This document shows, in pieces, positions 1 to 8,670 of a stretch of 64,000 nt of DNA. Origin of the DNA: Ferribacterium limneticum (GTDB lineage Bacteria > Pseudomonadota > Gammaproteobacteria > Burkholderiales > Rhodocyclaceae). The notes beneath the pieces are model-generated. The model had not been told where the DNA came from, made no database searches, and saw only the letters and a list, made by a program, of their open reading frames with translations. The translations under genes were made by a program, and so were the position numbers. The stretch's first letter is position 1. Each line of letters starts with the position of its first letter. The stretch spans positions 2,354,001-2,418,000 of the forward strand of contig NZ_CP075190.1 in NCBI RefSeq assembly GCF_020510585.1, in the 5' to 3' direction.

Positions 1-722
1 AAAACTCCAATGCCGACGAGGCCGCCGCCTTGTTCGGGATTCTCGAAAACATGGGCAAGCAAGTGTACATGGCGGTTTATGACCAGCTCGGCGCGACCGC
101 CTGCCGCATCCTGGTGCCCGGTTATTCGGAAATCTACCCGGTGGAAGACCTGATCTGGGACAACACCAACAAGGCGCTGGCCTTCCGCGCCGACATCCTC
201 AACCTGCATCACCTCGACGACGCCGGCCTGGAGGCCTTGCTCGAACGTCTGGAAGACAGCGAACTCGACGATTACACCGACATCATCACCTTGATCGGCG
301 TCGAGTTTGACGAGAACACGGACTGGGGTCAGCTGACCATTCTCGAGTTGAAGCTGCTGATCAATCTCGCCTTGCAGCAATTCGAAGCGGCGCACGAGCT
401 GGTGGGAACCTTCCTGCAATACAACGAAAACACGGTCGAGCGCGGCTTGTTCTATCAGGCCTTGAATGTGGTGCTCGAGGTGCTGCTCGACGACGAGCTG
501 GAACTGGACGATTACGTGGTCAATTTCCGCCGCATGTTTGGCAACCCGCGGATGGATGCGGTGCTGGGGTCAGTGGACGGTAGCGTGCGCTTCTTCGGCC
601 TGACGCCAACGAGCCTGAAACTGGAAGGGCTCGATCGGCACCAGCGCCTGATCGATAGCTACAAAAAACTGCATATGGCGCGGGCCAATGTGGCGGACGG
701 GGCACTTAAAAAGCACAGCTGA
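1..722 (+). CDS. ycaO: YcaO, ribosomal protein S12 methylthiotransferase accessory protein (3' part)
   Basis: The frame is open from the first base, so the gene starts left of the window; about 239 C-terminal residues are visible. The stretch RILVPGYSEIYPVEDLIWDN and the following NKALAFRADILNLH match the end of the catalytic YcaO domain. The remainder, rich in Asp/Glu and Leu, matches the helical C-terminal extension of the E. coli-type protein. That protein is an ATP-dependent enzyme tied to beta-methylthiolation of ribosomal protein S12 with RimO. It ends with TGA at 720-722, and a copy of the dispersed repeat follows 28 bp later. The family call is firm; the role is inferred from the E. 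coli homologue. Confidence 0.9.
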   Translation, partial: NSNADEAAALFGILENMGKQVYMAVYDQLGATACRILVPGYSEIYPVEDLIWDNTNKALAFRADILNLHHLDDAGLEALLERLEDSELDDYTDIITLIGVEFDENTDWGQLTILELKLLINLALQQFEAAHELVGTFLQYNENTVERGLFYQALNVVLEVLLDDELELDDYVVNFRRMFGNPRMDAVLGSVDGSVRFFGLTPTSLKLEGLDRHQRLIDSYKKLHMARANVADGALKKHS

Positions 723-747
723 CACGCCCACCACTGAAGCCCACACG

Positions 748-786
748 ATTGCTACGGTCAACCGGAAAAAAGCCCAAAAAATGAAA
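748..786 (+). repeat. Dispersed repeat, copy 1 (CGGTCAACCGGAAA family)
   Basis: Reads ATTGCTACGGTCAACCGGAA followed by an A-rich tail ending in ATGAAA. It sits between the converging ycaO and sigma-54 activator genes. The TTTGGCCAAA half is degenerate in this copy (AAAGCCCAAAAA). Confidence 0.75.
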
Positions 787-807
787 TCCATCCAGATGCC
801 GGGGCGG

Positions 808-1941
808 CTAGCCCGGATAAGCGACAGCCTCATTTTCAGCCAGCCGTAGCACCGTAGCCTCTTCGTCAACACCATCCGGCGCATCCGATTTGCCGGAGGC
901 CAGCAGCCCGAAGCGTTTGAGTTGGGCGCGCAGGATGTTGCGGGAAATGCCAAGCAGGCGGGCGGTGCGGACCTGGTTGTTGTCGCAATGTTCGAAGGCT
1001 TGGCGGACCAGCGTTTCTTCGACCTGCTCGAAGAGGTTGTCACGGTTCTCGTCGAACATGTCCTTGAGGGCCTTGGACAATCGGCAACCGTCATCCTCCT
1101 CGACCACGCTGGCCGGCCGTGAGCTGTTGAGCACCGGCACGCGTTCCTTGATGCGCAGGTCGGCAGATCGGATGACGCCGTCGCGGCAGACGATCAGCGC
1201 GTAGTGGATGACATTTTCCAGCTCGCGGATATTGCCGGCCCAGCCGTAGGAAATCAGCGCCTGACGGGCGTTCGATGAAAACTCGATGGGCCCAAGATGC
1301 AGTTTGGCCCGGTAGCTGTCCACGAAGTGGCGGGCCAGCGGGATGATGTCGCCCGGCCGTTCGCGCAACGGCGGCAGGTTGATCGTCGCAATATTGAGTC
1401 GGTAGTAGAGATCGGCCCGGAAATGTCCGGCTTCGACAGCACTGACCAGATCGACGTTGGTCGCCGCGACCAGCCGGACATCGATATCGATCGGCCTGCG
1501 CGAACCGAGGCGGACAACCTGTCGTTCCTGCAGCACGCGTAGCAATTTGACTTGCATCGGTAGCGGCAGGTCGCCGATTTCGTCGAGGAACAAGGTGCCG
1601 TGCTGGGCCGCTTCGAACCAACCCTGGCGCAGCCCCTGGGCGCCGGTAAACGCCCCGGCTTCATGCCCGAACAGCTCGGCCTCGATGAGGTTTTCGCTGA
1701 AGGCGCCGCAGTTGACCGCGACAAAGGGGCCGCTCCGGCCGCTCTGGTTGTGCACATGGCGGGCGATCAGCTCCTTGCCGGTACCGGTATCGCCAATGAT
1801 CAGCACAGTCGCCTCGCTCGGCGCGATCAGCTCGGTGGTGTTCAGGATATCGAGCGACACCGGATCGTTGAAAACCAGCGCCTTGGCGCGGATGGACAGC
1901 GGATGCGCCTGCGAATCCGGAAAGGTCAGTACTTTGTTCAT
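808..1941 (-). CDS. Sigma-54-dependent activator, SfnR-like, lacking a sensor domain
   Basis: The 377-residue protein begins almost directly with the AAA+ sigma-54 activation domain: Walker A GDTGTGKE at residues 50-57, the sigma-54 contact loop GAFTGA at 96-101, and Walker [10 protein letters not shown] at 115-123. A Fis-type helix-turn-helix lies near residues 320-360 (NNQVRTARLLGISRN). There is no receiver, GAF or PAS domain, so activity is probably set by expression level. Architecture and the motif VNCGAFSENLIEAELFGHE resemble SfnR, which controls organosulfur use in Pseudomonas. It diverges from an efflux gene that has a sigma-54 promoter and is the natural candidate to control the sigma-54 promoters up to 15 kb. 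The SfnR assignment is from memory of the family; another orphan Fis-type activator is possible. Confidence 0.85.
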   Translation of the reverse strand: MNKVLTFPDSQAHPLSIRAKALVFNDPVSLDILNTTELIAPSEATVLIIGDTGTGKELIARHVHNQSGRSGPFVAVNCGAFSENLIEAELFGHEAGAFTGAQGLRQGWFEAAQHGTLFLDEIGDLPLPMQVKLLRVLQERQVVRLGSRRPIDIDVRLVAATNVDLVSAVEAGHFRADLYYRLNIATINLPPLRERPGDIIPLARHFVDSYRAKLHLGPIEFSSNARQALISYGWAGNIRELENVIHYALIVCRDGVIRSADLRIKERVPVLNSSRPASVVEEDDGCRLSKALKDMFDENRDNLFEQVEETLVRQAFEHCDNNQVRTARLLGISRNILRAQLKRFGLLASGKSDAPDGVDEEATVLRLAENEAVAYPG

Positions 1942-2116
1942 TTCTTTTCTTTCGAAATTGGCGTTTTCCCCGGACCGGACATGCGGACTTCCCCCGCCGG
2001 CCCCCGATCCAACAGATTGGAATGCAGGTTAGCAACCGGCCCGGCATAGCCCAACAACCGATTTCTGATAAGCATTTTCCAACTTGTCATTTTTTCCTGA
2101 CATCGGGGCTTTTTCC

Positions 2117-2132
2117 TGCTGCGCACGCAGCA
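2117..2132. promoter_or_regulatory. Candidate activator site (UAS) for the 2259 sigma-54 promoter
   Basis: Perfect palindrome TGCTGCGCACGCAGCA, about 130 bp upstream of the -24 element, the usual place for a sigma-54 activator site. The rest of the 1942-2308 intergenic region also holds a TGTC-N10-GACA match at 2085-2102 and the 12-bp palindrome TTGTCGCGACAA at 2230-2241. I see no gene there. Confidence 0.45.
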
Positions 2133-2258
2133 AAACGCCCAGCCAACTGCTGCCAGACCAACAACGCCAAGCACCTAAAACCTGGCTCGCCGGCAACCCC
2201 CACCGGCAAAAGCCTTTTCTTTCATGGCCTTGTCGCGACAAACGAAATCACCTAAGGC

Positions 2259-2274
2259 TGGCACGGCTCCTGCG
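2259..2274 (+). promoter_or_regulatory. Sigma-54 (-24/-12) promoter of the outer-membrane efflux gene
   Basis: TGGCACGGCTCCTGCG matches the consensus TGGCAC-N5-TTGCW with the invariant GG and GC exactly 10 bases apart. The start codon of the efflux lipoprotein is 35 bp downstream. A sigma-54 activator gene lies divergently upstream. Confidence 0.65.
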
Positions 2275-2308
2275 GATGAGTTTGGTTTGCCCAAAACCGC
2301 TGCCCCTG

Positions 2309-3760
2309 ATGAAACACGCAAAAATCCGTTCCCTGCTCGCTGGTACCACCCTCGCCATGGCCCTTGGCGGCTGCGCCCTCGGTCCCGACTTTCTCCGCCC
2401 AGACATCGCGATACCGGCCGAATACCGCGAAGCATCCGGCTGGAAGCAGGCCGCACCGGACGATACCGGCAACCATGCGCCGTGGTGGGAACGTTACGGT
2501 GACCCAACATTGAACGGCCTGGTCGAACGCGTCGAAGTCTCCAACCAGAACGTGGCTCAGGCCGCAGCCCAGTACCGCGCGGCCGCCGCCCTGCTCGCCG
2601 CCAGCCGCGCCGCCTGGCTGCCCAGCCTGGGCAGCAGTCTCGGCGTAACCCGTAGCGAGGGCGTGACCGGAGCAACATCGACCACCTTCAATCCGGCCCG
2701 GACCATCGATCGCGTCGCGCTCAACAGCAGTTGGGAGATCGACTTGTGGGGCCGCATCGGACGCAACGTCGAGGCGACGCAAAGTTCGCTCGACGCCAGC
2801 GCCGCCGACCTCGCCGCCGCCCGCCTGAGCATGCAGGCTGCGCTCACCCAGGCCTACATTCAGCTGCGCATCAACGACGCCCAGCAACGCATCCTGCAAC
2901 GGGCAATCACCGCCCAGCGCCGCTCGCACCAGATCACCTTCAACCGTCGCGAAGCCGGCATCGTCACCTCGGCCGACCTTGCCCAGGCCGAGGCCCAGCT
3001 CAAAACCACCGAAGCCCAGGCCATCGACCTCGGCATCCAGCGCGCCCAGCTGGAGCACCTGATCGCCCAGCTGATCGGCGAGATTCCCGGCCAGTTCCAG
3101 CTCGCGGCGGTCGATTCGGTGCCGGCCCTACCAGCACTGCCGGTCGGCATTCCCTCGGCACTGCTCGAAAGCCGGCCCGACATCGCTGCGGCAGAACGCC
3201 GGGCGGCGGCGGCCAACGCCCAGATCGGGGTAGCCCAGGCCGCCTTTTTCCCCAACCTGATCATCACCGCCAGCGGCGGCTTCCAGAATTCCAGCCTGGC
3301 CGATCTCGTCGCCTGGCCGCATCGCTTCTGGTCACTCGGCCCGGCCATCGCGCTCAGCCTGTTCGACGGCGGCGCCCGCTCGGCGGCCAAGGCCCAGGCT
3401 ATCGCCAATTACGACCGGACCGTCGCCGGCTACCGGCAGAGCGTGCTGACCGCTTTCCAGGAAGTCGAAGACAACCTCGCCGCCCTGCGCATTCTCGACC
3501 AGGAAAGCGCCGTCCAGGCTCAAGCCAGACGCGCCGCCAGCGAGTTCGAGCGCCTGACCAACAACCAGTACATGGCCGGCACGGTCAGCTTCCTCAATGT
3601 CGCCACCGCGCAGACCGCTTCATTGAGCGCCGAACGCAGCAGCCTCGACCTGCTCGCCCGACAATTAGCGGCCAGCGTGGCGCTCAACAAGGCGCTGGGC
3701 GGCAACGACTGGACGCTGGCCGGCGAAGTGCAGGCCCGCCAGCGCAAGCCTGGCCAATAG
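2309..3760 (+). CDS. NodT/OprM-type outer-membrane efflux lipoprotein
   Basis: This is the outer-membrane channel (TolC family) of a tripartite efflux system, 483 residues. The frame stays open upstream, but the start at MKHAKIRSLLAG is chosen because it gives a lipoprotein signal peptide with lipobox LGGC, followed by CALGPDFLRPDIAIPAEYRE, the conserved opening of this family. Two outer-membrane efflux repeats follow (roughly residues 70-260 and 280-465), including LLESRPDIAAAERR and the second-repeat motif FPNLIITASGGFQ. No adaptor or pump gene is adjacent. The only RND pair in the window (41-45 kb) lacks a channel, so the two may work together. A sigma-54 promoter at 2259 indicates regulated expression. 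The Shine-Dalgarno sequence is weak. Confidence 0.88.
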   Translation: MKHAKIRSLLAGTTLAMALGGCALGPDFLRPDIAIPAEYREASGWKQAAPDDTGNHAPWWERYGDPTLNGLVERVEVSNQNVAQAAAQYRAAAALLAASRAAWLPSLGSSLGVTRSEGVTGATSTTFNPARTIDRVALNSSWEIDLWGRIGRNVEATQSSLDASAADLAAARLSMQAALTQAYIQLRINDAQQRILQRAITAQRRSHQITFNRREAGIVTSADLAQAEAQLKTTEAQAIDLGIQRAQLEHLIAQLIGEIPGQFQLAAVDSVPALPALPVGIPSALLESRPDIAAAERRAAAANAQIGVAQAAFFPNLIITASGGFQNSSLADLVAWPHRFWSLGPAIALSLFDGGARSAAKAQAIANYDRTVAGYRQSVLTAFQEVEDNLAALRILDQESAVQAQARRAASEFERLTNNQYMAGTVSFLNVATAQTASLSAERSSLDLLARQLAASVALNKALGGNDWTLAGEVQARQRKPGQ

Positions 3761-3810
3761 GCTGCTGCGCAGCCAGCAGCGCCGGCCTGCTGACTGTTGC
3801 TCGGGCAACA
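3760..3810. promoter_or_regulatory. Candidate activator sites (two palindromes) for the 3908 sigma-54 promoter
   Basis: Two palindromes lie here: GGCTGCTGCGCAGCC (3760-3774) and TGTTGCTCGGGCAACA (3795-3810). They are 98-148 bp upstream of the -24 element at 3908. The second could also serve as a short terminator for the efflux gene, although no T-run follows it. Confidence 0.4.
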
Positions 3811-3839
3811 TGACTGGCTGGCACCGGCTGACCGGAATC

Positions 3840-3873
3840 GACGGTCAACCGGAAAAAACACCTAAATTTCAAA
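3840..3873 (+). repeat. Dispersed repeat, copy 2
   Basis: ACGGTCAACCGGAAAAAACA followed by CCTAAATTTCAAA, between the candidate activator sites and the -24/-12 promoter. The GGCC part is lost, but the closing TTTCAAA is kept. Confidence 0.7.
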
Positions 3874-3907
3874 GCCCTGAACGCCAACGCCGCCCCCCGG
3901 CACCGGC

Positions 3908-3923
3908 TGGCCTGATGGTTGCT
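3908..3923 (+). promoter_or_regulatory. Sigma-54 promoter of the rhodanese-prc pair
   Basis: TGGCCTGATGGTTGCT: GG and GC are 10 bases apart and the -12 half TTGCT is canonical. The -24 half has C for A at one position. The GTG start of the rhodanese gene is 89 bp downstream. Confidence 0.55.
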
Positions 3924-4011
3924 GAATCCACCATTGAGCCGACGGCAAGCGGCACAAGCCGGCGCTTGTCGTCGACTCCATTTCAACCCAGCAACTCAGG
4001 AAAAACCAACC

Positions 4012-4452
4012 GTGAACATCGTCAAATCCTTCGTCTTCCTGACCGCCAGCCTGCTGGCCTCAGCCTCTTTCGCCCAGCAGGCGGCCTATCAGCCGCCGCC
4101 CTGGACCTACCAGACCAAGCAACTGAACCGCGCCGAAATCGACGCCCTGCTCGCCAAGCCGCAACAGGTCGTCGTCCTCGACGTGCGCCGCCCGGATGAA
4201 CTGATCAGCAAGGGCGCCTTCCCGGCCTATCTCAACATCCAGACCAAGGAAATCGAACAGAACCTCGGCTACATCCCGAAGGATCGGACCATCATCACCG
4301 TTTCCAACCGCGCCCATCGCGCCGGTGCGGTCGGCGACATCCTGACCGCCAGGGGTTTCAAGGTTGCCGGCGCCGCGGGCTCGCTGGATTACGAAGACCA
4401 GGGTGGCAAGATCGCCCGCATTCAACCGCCGGCGCCGAAGCCAGCTAACTGA
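4012..4452 (+). CDS. Periplasmic rhodanese-like protein with Ser replacing the catalytic Cys
   Basis: A GTG start at 4012 is preceded by AGGAAA at suitable spacing and gives a clean signal peptide (NIVKSFVFLTASLLASASFA), so the 146-residue protein should be exported. A single rhodanese domain follows, with VVVLDVRRPDELISKGAFPA as the conserved first half. The active-site loop reads VSNRAHRAGAV, where the family normally has C-R-x-G-x-R; Ser stands where the catalytic Cys is expected. It may therefore bind sulfur species or partners rather than transfer sulfane sulfur. It ends 107 bp before prc, and a sigma-54 promoter precedes it. Domain call firm; function open. Confidence 0.8.
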   Translation: MNIVKSFVFLTASLLASASFAQQAAYQPPPWTYQTKQLNRAEIDALLAKPQQVVVLDVRRPDELISKGAFPAYLNIQTKEIEQNLGYIPKDRTIITVSNRAHRAGAVGDILTARGFKVAGAAGSLDYEDQGGKIARIQPPAPKPAN

Positions 4453-4558
4453 CGGCATAAGGTGGCGCCGGGCTTGCCAGCCCGGCCCGCCAGCAGTGAC
4501 AATCGCTTTCATGCCGCCGGCCGGTTTGCCGTCCGGAACCTACCCGTCGGAGAACTTC

Positions 4559-6595
4559 TTGCTCAAAAAAACCGTTTGGCTACTGCTCGCCGTCGCGCTC
4601 AACGTTCCAGCCGCGGAAATCGCGCCCCAACCCTGGCATTTGCGCGCCGCCAGCGCCACCTCGGCCCTGGTCGGCCATTACCACTATCAGCCGCAGGTAC
4701 TCGACGACACGCTGTCGGCCGCGATCTTCGACCGTTACCTGAAACTGCTCGACCCCGAGAAATTCATTTTCACGCAGGCCGATATCGATGCCCTGGCCGA
4801 GTATCGACTCAAGCTCGACGACGCGCTGCTGACGCCTGACCTGCAAGCCCCCTTCGCCATTTTCAAGCGCTATCAGCAGCGCATGGGCGAGCGTTTCATC
4901 TATGCCCGCAGCCTCCTCAAGGCCGGCTTCACTTTCGACAGCGATGAACGCTTCAACTATGGGCGTGACAAGGCGGAATGGGCCCGCACCGACGACATCC
5001 TGAACGACCTTTGGCGCCAGCGCGTCAAGAACGACTGGCTGCGCCTCAAGCTCGCCAGCAAGGCCGACGCCGAAATCCGCACGACGCTCGACAAGCGCTA
5101 CGCGCAGTCGATCAAGCGCCTCGACAGGCTGAAAAGCGACGACGCCTTCCAGATGTTCATGAATGCCTACGCGATAAGCATCGAACCGCACACCGGCTAT
5201 CTCGGCCCGCGCGCCTCGGCCGATTTCGACATTTCAATGCGCCTGTCGCTCACCGGCATCGGCGCCACCCTTTGGGAAAAGAACGACTACACGGTCATCC
5301 GCGAACTGACGCCGGGCAGCCCGGCCTCCCTTTCCGGCAAGCTGCACCCGGGCGACCGCATCGTCGGCGTCGCCCAGGGCACCAAGGATCCTTTCGTCGA
5401 TGTCATCGGCTGGCGACTCGACGATACCGTTGCCCTGATCCGCGGCGAGGCCGACAGTGTCGTCCGTCTCGACATCCTGCCGGCCAGCGCCGGCGCCGAG
5501 GGCGAGCATCGCGAGGTCAAACTGGTGCGCAAAAAGATCGACCTGGCGCAGCAGGCGGCGAAAAAGACGATTCTCGATGTCGCCGATGGCAAGGCCAAGC
5601 GTCAAATTGGCGTCATCACCCTGCCGACTTTCTACGAAGACTTTTCGGGACGTCATCAAGGCGACCCGGCGGCCCGCAGCGCTTCGCGCGATGTTGCCCG
5701 GCAAATCGAGGAGTTGAAGAAAGCCAAGGTCGACGGCGTCATCATCGATCTGCGCCGCAACGGTGGCGGCTCGCTCAAGGAAGCCATCGCCCTTTCCGGC
5801 CTGTTCATCGACACCGGCCCGGTCGTCATGGAACGCGACGCCCGCGGGCGCATCTTCGTGGATGGCGACACGGTATCCGGCACCGCCTGGGATGGTCCGC
5901 TCGGCATCCTGATCGACGGCGAATCGGCCTCCGCCTCGGAAATTTTCGCCGCCGCCATGCAGGACTACGGCCGTGGCATCGTCATCGGCGAGCAGAGCTA
6001 CGGCAAGGGCACAGTGCAATCGCTGATTGACCTCAATCGTGTCGTGCCCGACGAAAAAGCCCAGCTGGGCGAATTGCGCCTGACCATTGCCCAGTTTTTC
6101 CGCATCAACGGCAGCACCACGCAATTGCGCGGCGTCCAGCCCGATATTGTCTTCCCGGCCAGCAGCGATCCCAGCCTGACCGGCGAGGCCAGCAACGACA
6201 ACGCCCTGCCGTGGACGCGCATTCGCGCCAGCACCTACGAGCGTACCGGCGATATTGGCGACACCCTGCCCGAGGTCATGCACCGGCATGAGCAGCGTGC
6301 CGCCAACGACCCGGCTTTCCGCAAACTGGCCGAGAGTTCGGCCGAACTGCTGCGCCTCCGTCAACAAACCAGCATCTCGCTCAACGAAGCCGAACGCCGC
6401 CGCGAAAACGAACGCCAGGAAAAACTCATGGCCGAGGGTGGAAGGCCCGACGACGGCCTGCTGGAAAGCGAACGCGACGAAAAGTTCGTCCGCAAGGAAG
6501 CCGATGCCACCAAGGACATCCGGCTTCTGGAAGCGGCACGCATCATTGCCGACGAAGCCGAGCTGGTCGCCCGTCGCCCACCCGGCGGCGCCTGA
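4559..6595 (+). CDS. prc: Carboxy-terminal processing protease Prc (Tsp)
   Basis: Periplasmic S41 serine protease that degrades proteins from their C-terminus. I chose the TTG at 4559, 7 bp after CGGAGA, because it opens a signal peptide (LLKKTVWLLLAVALNVPAAE) and gives 678 residues, close to E. coli Prc (682). An ATG at 4511 in the same frame would add 16 residues before the hydrophobic stretch. The order is an N-terminal helical domain, a PDZ domain (about residues 225-310), then the protease domain with GESASASEIFAAAMQDYG (Ser458) and SYGKGTVQ (Lys483). The 25-residue spacing equals that of the E. coli Ser-Lys dyad. It probably shares the sigma-54 promoter at 3908 with the rhodanese gene. 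Confidence 0.93.
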   Translation: MLKKTVWLLLAVALNVPAAEIAPQPWHLRAASATSALVGHYHYQPQVLDDTLSAAIFDRYLKLLDPEKFIFTQADIDALAEYRLKLDDALLTPDLQAPFAIFKRYQQRMGERFIYARSLLKAGFTFDSDERFNYGRDKAEWARTDDILNDLWRQRVKNDWLRLKLASKADAEIRTTLDKRYAQSIKRLDRLKSDDAFQMFMNAYAISIEPHTGYLGPRASADFDISMRLSLTGIGATLWEKNDYTVIRELTPGSPASLSGKLHPGDRIVGVAQGTKDPFVDVIGWRLDDTVALIRGEADSVVRLDILPASAGAEGEHREVKLVRKKIDLAQQAAKKTILDVADGKAKRQIGVITLPTFYEDFSGRHQGDPAARSASRDVARQIEELKKAKVDGVIIDLRRNGGGSLKEAIALSGLFIDTGPVVMERDARGRIFVDGDTVSGTAWDGPLGILIDGESASASEIFAAAMQDYGRGIVIGEQSYGKGTVQSLIDLNRVVPDEKAQLGELRLTIAQFFRINGSTTQLRGVQPDIVFPASSDPSLTGEASNDNALPWTRIRASTYERTGDIGDTLPEVMHRHEQRAANDPAFRKLAESSAELLRLRQQTSISLNEAERRRENERQEKLMAEGGRPDDGLLESERDEKFVRKEADATKDIRLLEAARIIADEAELVARRPPGGA

Positions 6596-6600
6596 CCCGA

Positions 6601-6639
6601 CTGTTGCCGGGGCAGCAACCGTTGCTGCCCCGGCAACAG
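6601..6639. promoter_or_regulatory. 39-bp near-perfect palindrome; candidate UAS or terminator
   Basis: Two 19-base arms around one central C, containing TGTTGCCGGGGCAGCAAC and its mirror. No T-run follows, which speaks against a simple terminator of prc. It lies 96-134 bp upstream of the sigma-54 promoter at 6735 and carries the TTGC/GCAA half-sites seen before the other sigma-54 promoters, so a double activator site is the better guess. Confidence 0.5.
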
Positions 6640-6734
6640 ATTGAGAACCGCCCAACCCGGACCAATTTCCCGGCACCACCCGCCAAGCCACGATCTACCG
6701 CGATCTGGCCGAAATCAATTGCCTGAACCGGCCC

Positions 6735-6750
6735 TGGCATATCTCCTGCA
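6735..6750 (+). promoter_or_regulatory. Sigma-54 promoter of the MBL-fold hydrolase gene
   Basis: TGGCATATCTCCTGCA, with GG and GC 10 bases apart. It is nearly the same as the promoter at 49840-49855 (TGGCATATTTGCTGCT). The hydrolase ATG is 43 bp downstream. Confidence 0.62.
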
Positions 6751-6792
6751 CTACTGGAAGACATTTTCATCTTTCCACCTTCAGGAGGTTTC

Positions 6793-8259
6793 ATGCGTCG
6801 TCCGACGACACCCCAACTCACGCTTTCGGTCACCCTGCTCGCTGCCGCCTTTGCCGCTCACGCTGCCTCGCTGCAGGAAGCGGCCAGCACGCTAGGCGTC
6901 GACAAGACCCAGGCTATCGAGTTTGCCGCTACCGGCCACTGGTTCCAGTTTGGTCAGGCCCCCAACGTCAAGCAGCCGTGGCCGCGTTTCGATGTCCAGA
7001 AATACGTCGCCGACATCGACTACGCCAAGGGCGCCTCCCGGGTCCAGATCACCCGCCTGCAATCCGACGACCCGCAACGCCGTCGCCCGGCGCCGACCAC
7101 CCAGTGGCTCGACCAGTACGTCAATGGCAAGCTTGCCTGGAACCTGCCGCCGGTCAGCCAGCCGCAAACCGCCACGCCGCAGCTGGCCGCCGTCGAGGAA
7201 CGTCAGGCCGAAATCCTGTCCACGCCACAAGGCTTCATCAAGGCCGCCCTGGTCAATCAGGCGAGCAGCAAGCCGCTGAAGAACGGCGTCGAAATCCGCT
7301 TCACCGTTGACGGCAAGTACCAGTATGTCGGCACCCTGAATGTCGGGAACGAGGTCGAAAAGGTCAGCACCTGGATCGACAACCCGGTCCTCGGCGACAC
7401 CCTCGTGGAAACCGAATTCGCCAAGTACAAGGACTTTGGCGGTGTCCGCTTCCCGTCCGAAATCGTTCGCCTGCAAGGCGGTCATCCGGTACTGGCTTTA
7501 CGCATCAATGACGTGAAGGCGAACCCGAGCATCGACCTGACGCCGCCCGACAACGTCAAGAATGCCCAGCCCCCGGCCATCACCGTCAGCGCCGACAAGC
7601 TGGCCGACGGCGTCTTCTACCTGACCGGCGGCACGCACCATAGCGTCGCCATCGAGCAGAAGGATCACATCGTACTGGTCGAAGCGCCACTCAACGAAGC
7701 CCGCTCGCAGGCGCTGATTGCCAAGGTCGGCGAACTCTTCCCCGGCAAGCCGATCAAGTATCTCGTGAACTCGCACGTGCACTTCGACCACTCCGGCGGC
7801 CTGCGTACCTTCGTCGACGCCGGCGCGACCATCGTCACCCACAAGCTCAACGCGCCGTACTATCAAAAAGCCTGGGGCAACCCGCACACGCTCAACCCGG
7901 ACGCCCTCGCCCGCTCGAAAAAGGCACCGCGTTTCGAGACCTTCGGCGACAAGCTCGTGCTCGGCGACAGCCGCAAGATCGAGATTCACAACATCGCCAA
8001 CAGCGGCCACAACGACGGTTTCGCACTGGTCTACCTGCCGGCCGAGAAAATCCTCATCGAAGCCGACGCCTACACCCCAGCCGCCGCCGGCGTTCCGCTC
8101 CCGGCCTCACCCAACCCGTACAGCGTCAATCTCTACAACAACATCCAGCGCCTCAAACTGGACGTCGACAAGATTGCCGCCCTGCACGGCCCACGCGTCG
8201 TCACCCTCAACGACCTGCGCGCCGCCATTGGCTTGGGAACGGTCGCCAGCGCCAAGTAA
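6793..8259 (+). CDS. Periplasmic metallo-beta-lactamase-fold hydrolase
   Basis: 488 residues, starting at ATG 8 bp after a strong CAGGAGG, with a signal peptide (LTLSVTLLAAAFAAHAAS). About 230 N-terminal residues of no clear family precede the MBL domain. The metal motif is SHVHFDHSGG, with ligands His328, His330, Asp332 and His333; further histidines occur in ATIVTHK and NSGHNDGF. The substrate cannot be told from sequence: enzymes of this fold include lactonases, sulfatases and sulfur dioxygenases. The sigma-54 promoter and the company of a rhodanese and a sulfonate-type transporter make an organosulfur substrate conceivable, but that is inference. Confidence 0.85.
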   Translation: MRRPTTPQLTLSVTLLAAAFAAHAASLQEAASTLGVDKTQAIEFAATGHWFQFGQAPNVKQPWPRFDVQKYVADIDYAKGASRVQITRLQSDDPQRRRPAPTTQWLDQYVNGKLAWNLPPVSQPQTATPQLAAVEERQAEILSTPQGFIKAALVNQASSKPLKNGVEIRFTVDGKYQYVGTLNVGNEVEKVSTWIDNPVLGDTLVETEFAKYKDFGGVRFPSEIVRLQGGHPVLALRINDVKANPSIDLTPPDNVKNAQPPAITVSADKLADGVFYLTGGTHHSVAIEQKDHIVLVEAPLNEARSQALIAKVGELFPGKPIKYLVNSHVHFDHSGGLRTFVDAGATIVTHKLNAPYYQKAWGNPHTLNPDALARSKKAPRFETFGDKLVLGDSRKIEIHNIANSGHNDGFALVYLPAEKILIEADAYTPAAAGVPLPASPNPYSVNLYNNIQRLKLDVDKIAALHGPRVVTLNDLRAAIGLGTVASAK

Positions 8260-8280
8260 TTGGCTGTCGCCTGAAACAAA

Positions 8281-8311
8281 GAAGCCGGCTCCTGAGCCGG
8301 CTTCTTCTTTT
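8281..8311 (+). terminator. Rho-independent terminator of the MBL-fold gene
   Basis: Perfect 10-bp stem GAAGCCGGCT/AGCCGGCTTC around a CCTG loop, followed by TTCTTTT. Confidence 0.85.
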
Positions 8312-8328
8312 GGACACATACGATCCGG

Positions 8329-8568
8329 TTAGCGGGGTTCGAAATCGGTCGATAACTGGTTGATGATCTCTGTGAACACGGCCTTGACCTGATCTTCAGC
8401 GCATCCCATGAGGACAGCGTCTTCGAGCGCGCCAAGGGCCATCTCTCGCAACTCTTCAAGGTTTTCAGCCATTACCTTGAGCTTCTCATGGCAGGCGATA
8501 ACCGATCCGTCAGGAGCTCGCCACGGGTTTTCAGTTGAGCCGTAGCTCGTCAAAGGATTCGATTTCAC
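8329..8568 (-). CDS. Small hypothetical protein (79 aa)
   Basis: A GTG start at 8568 is preceded by GAGG at 5 bp spacing. The product is acidic and mostly helical (KVMAENLEELREMALGALED), without signal peptide or membrane segment. The stop lies 18 bp past the terminator of the converging MBL-fold gene. It faces away from its upstream neighbour, so it appears monocistronic. I recognise no domain. Codon use agrees with neighbours and the start signals are acceptable, so it is probably real; the function is unknown. Confidence 0.6.
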   Translation of the reverse strand: MKSNPLTSYGSTENPWRAPDGSVIACHEKLKVMAENLEELREMALGALEDAVLMGCAEDQVKAVFTEIINQLSTDFEPR

Positions 8569-8670
8569 ACCAGCCTCACAAAACGTCTGGATTACACATC
8601 TATGAATTATGGGGCCAGCCGCGATGGAAGCAAAACCGACGGCAGACCGACAACGGTGTTACTGCACCCT

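Noticed and set aside
5234..6691. Open frame of 485 codons opposite prc
   Set aside because: Antisense to a confident gene; Gly/Ala/Asp-rich without family features.
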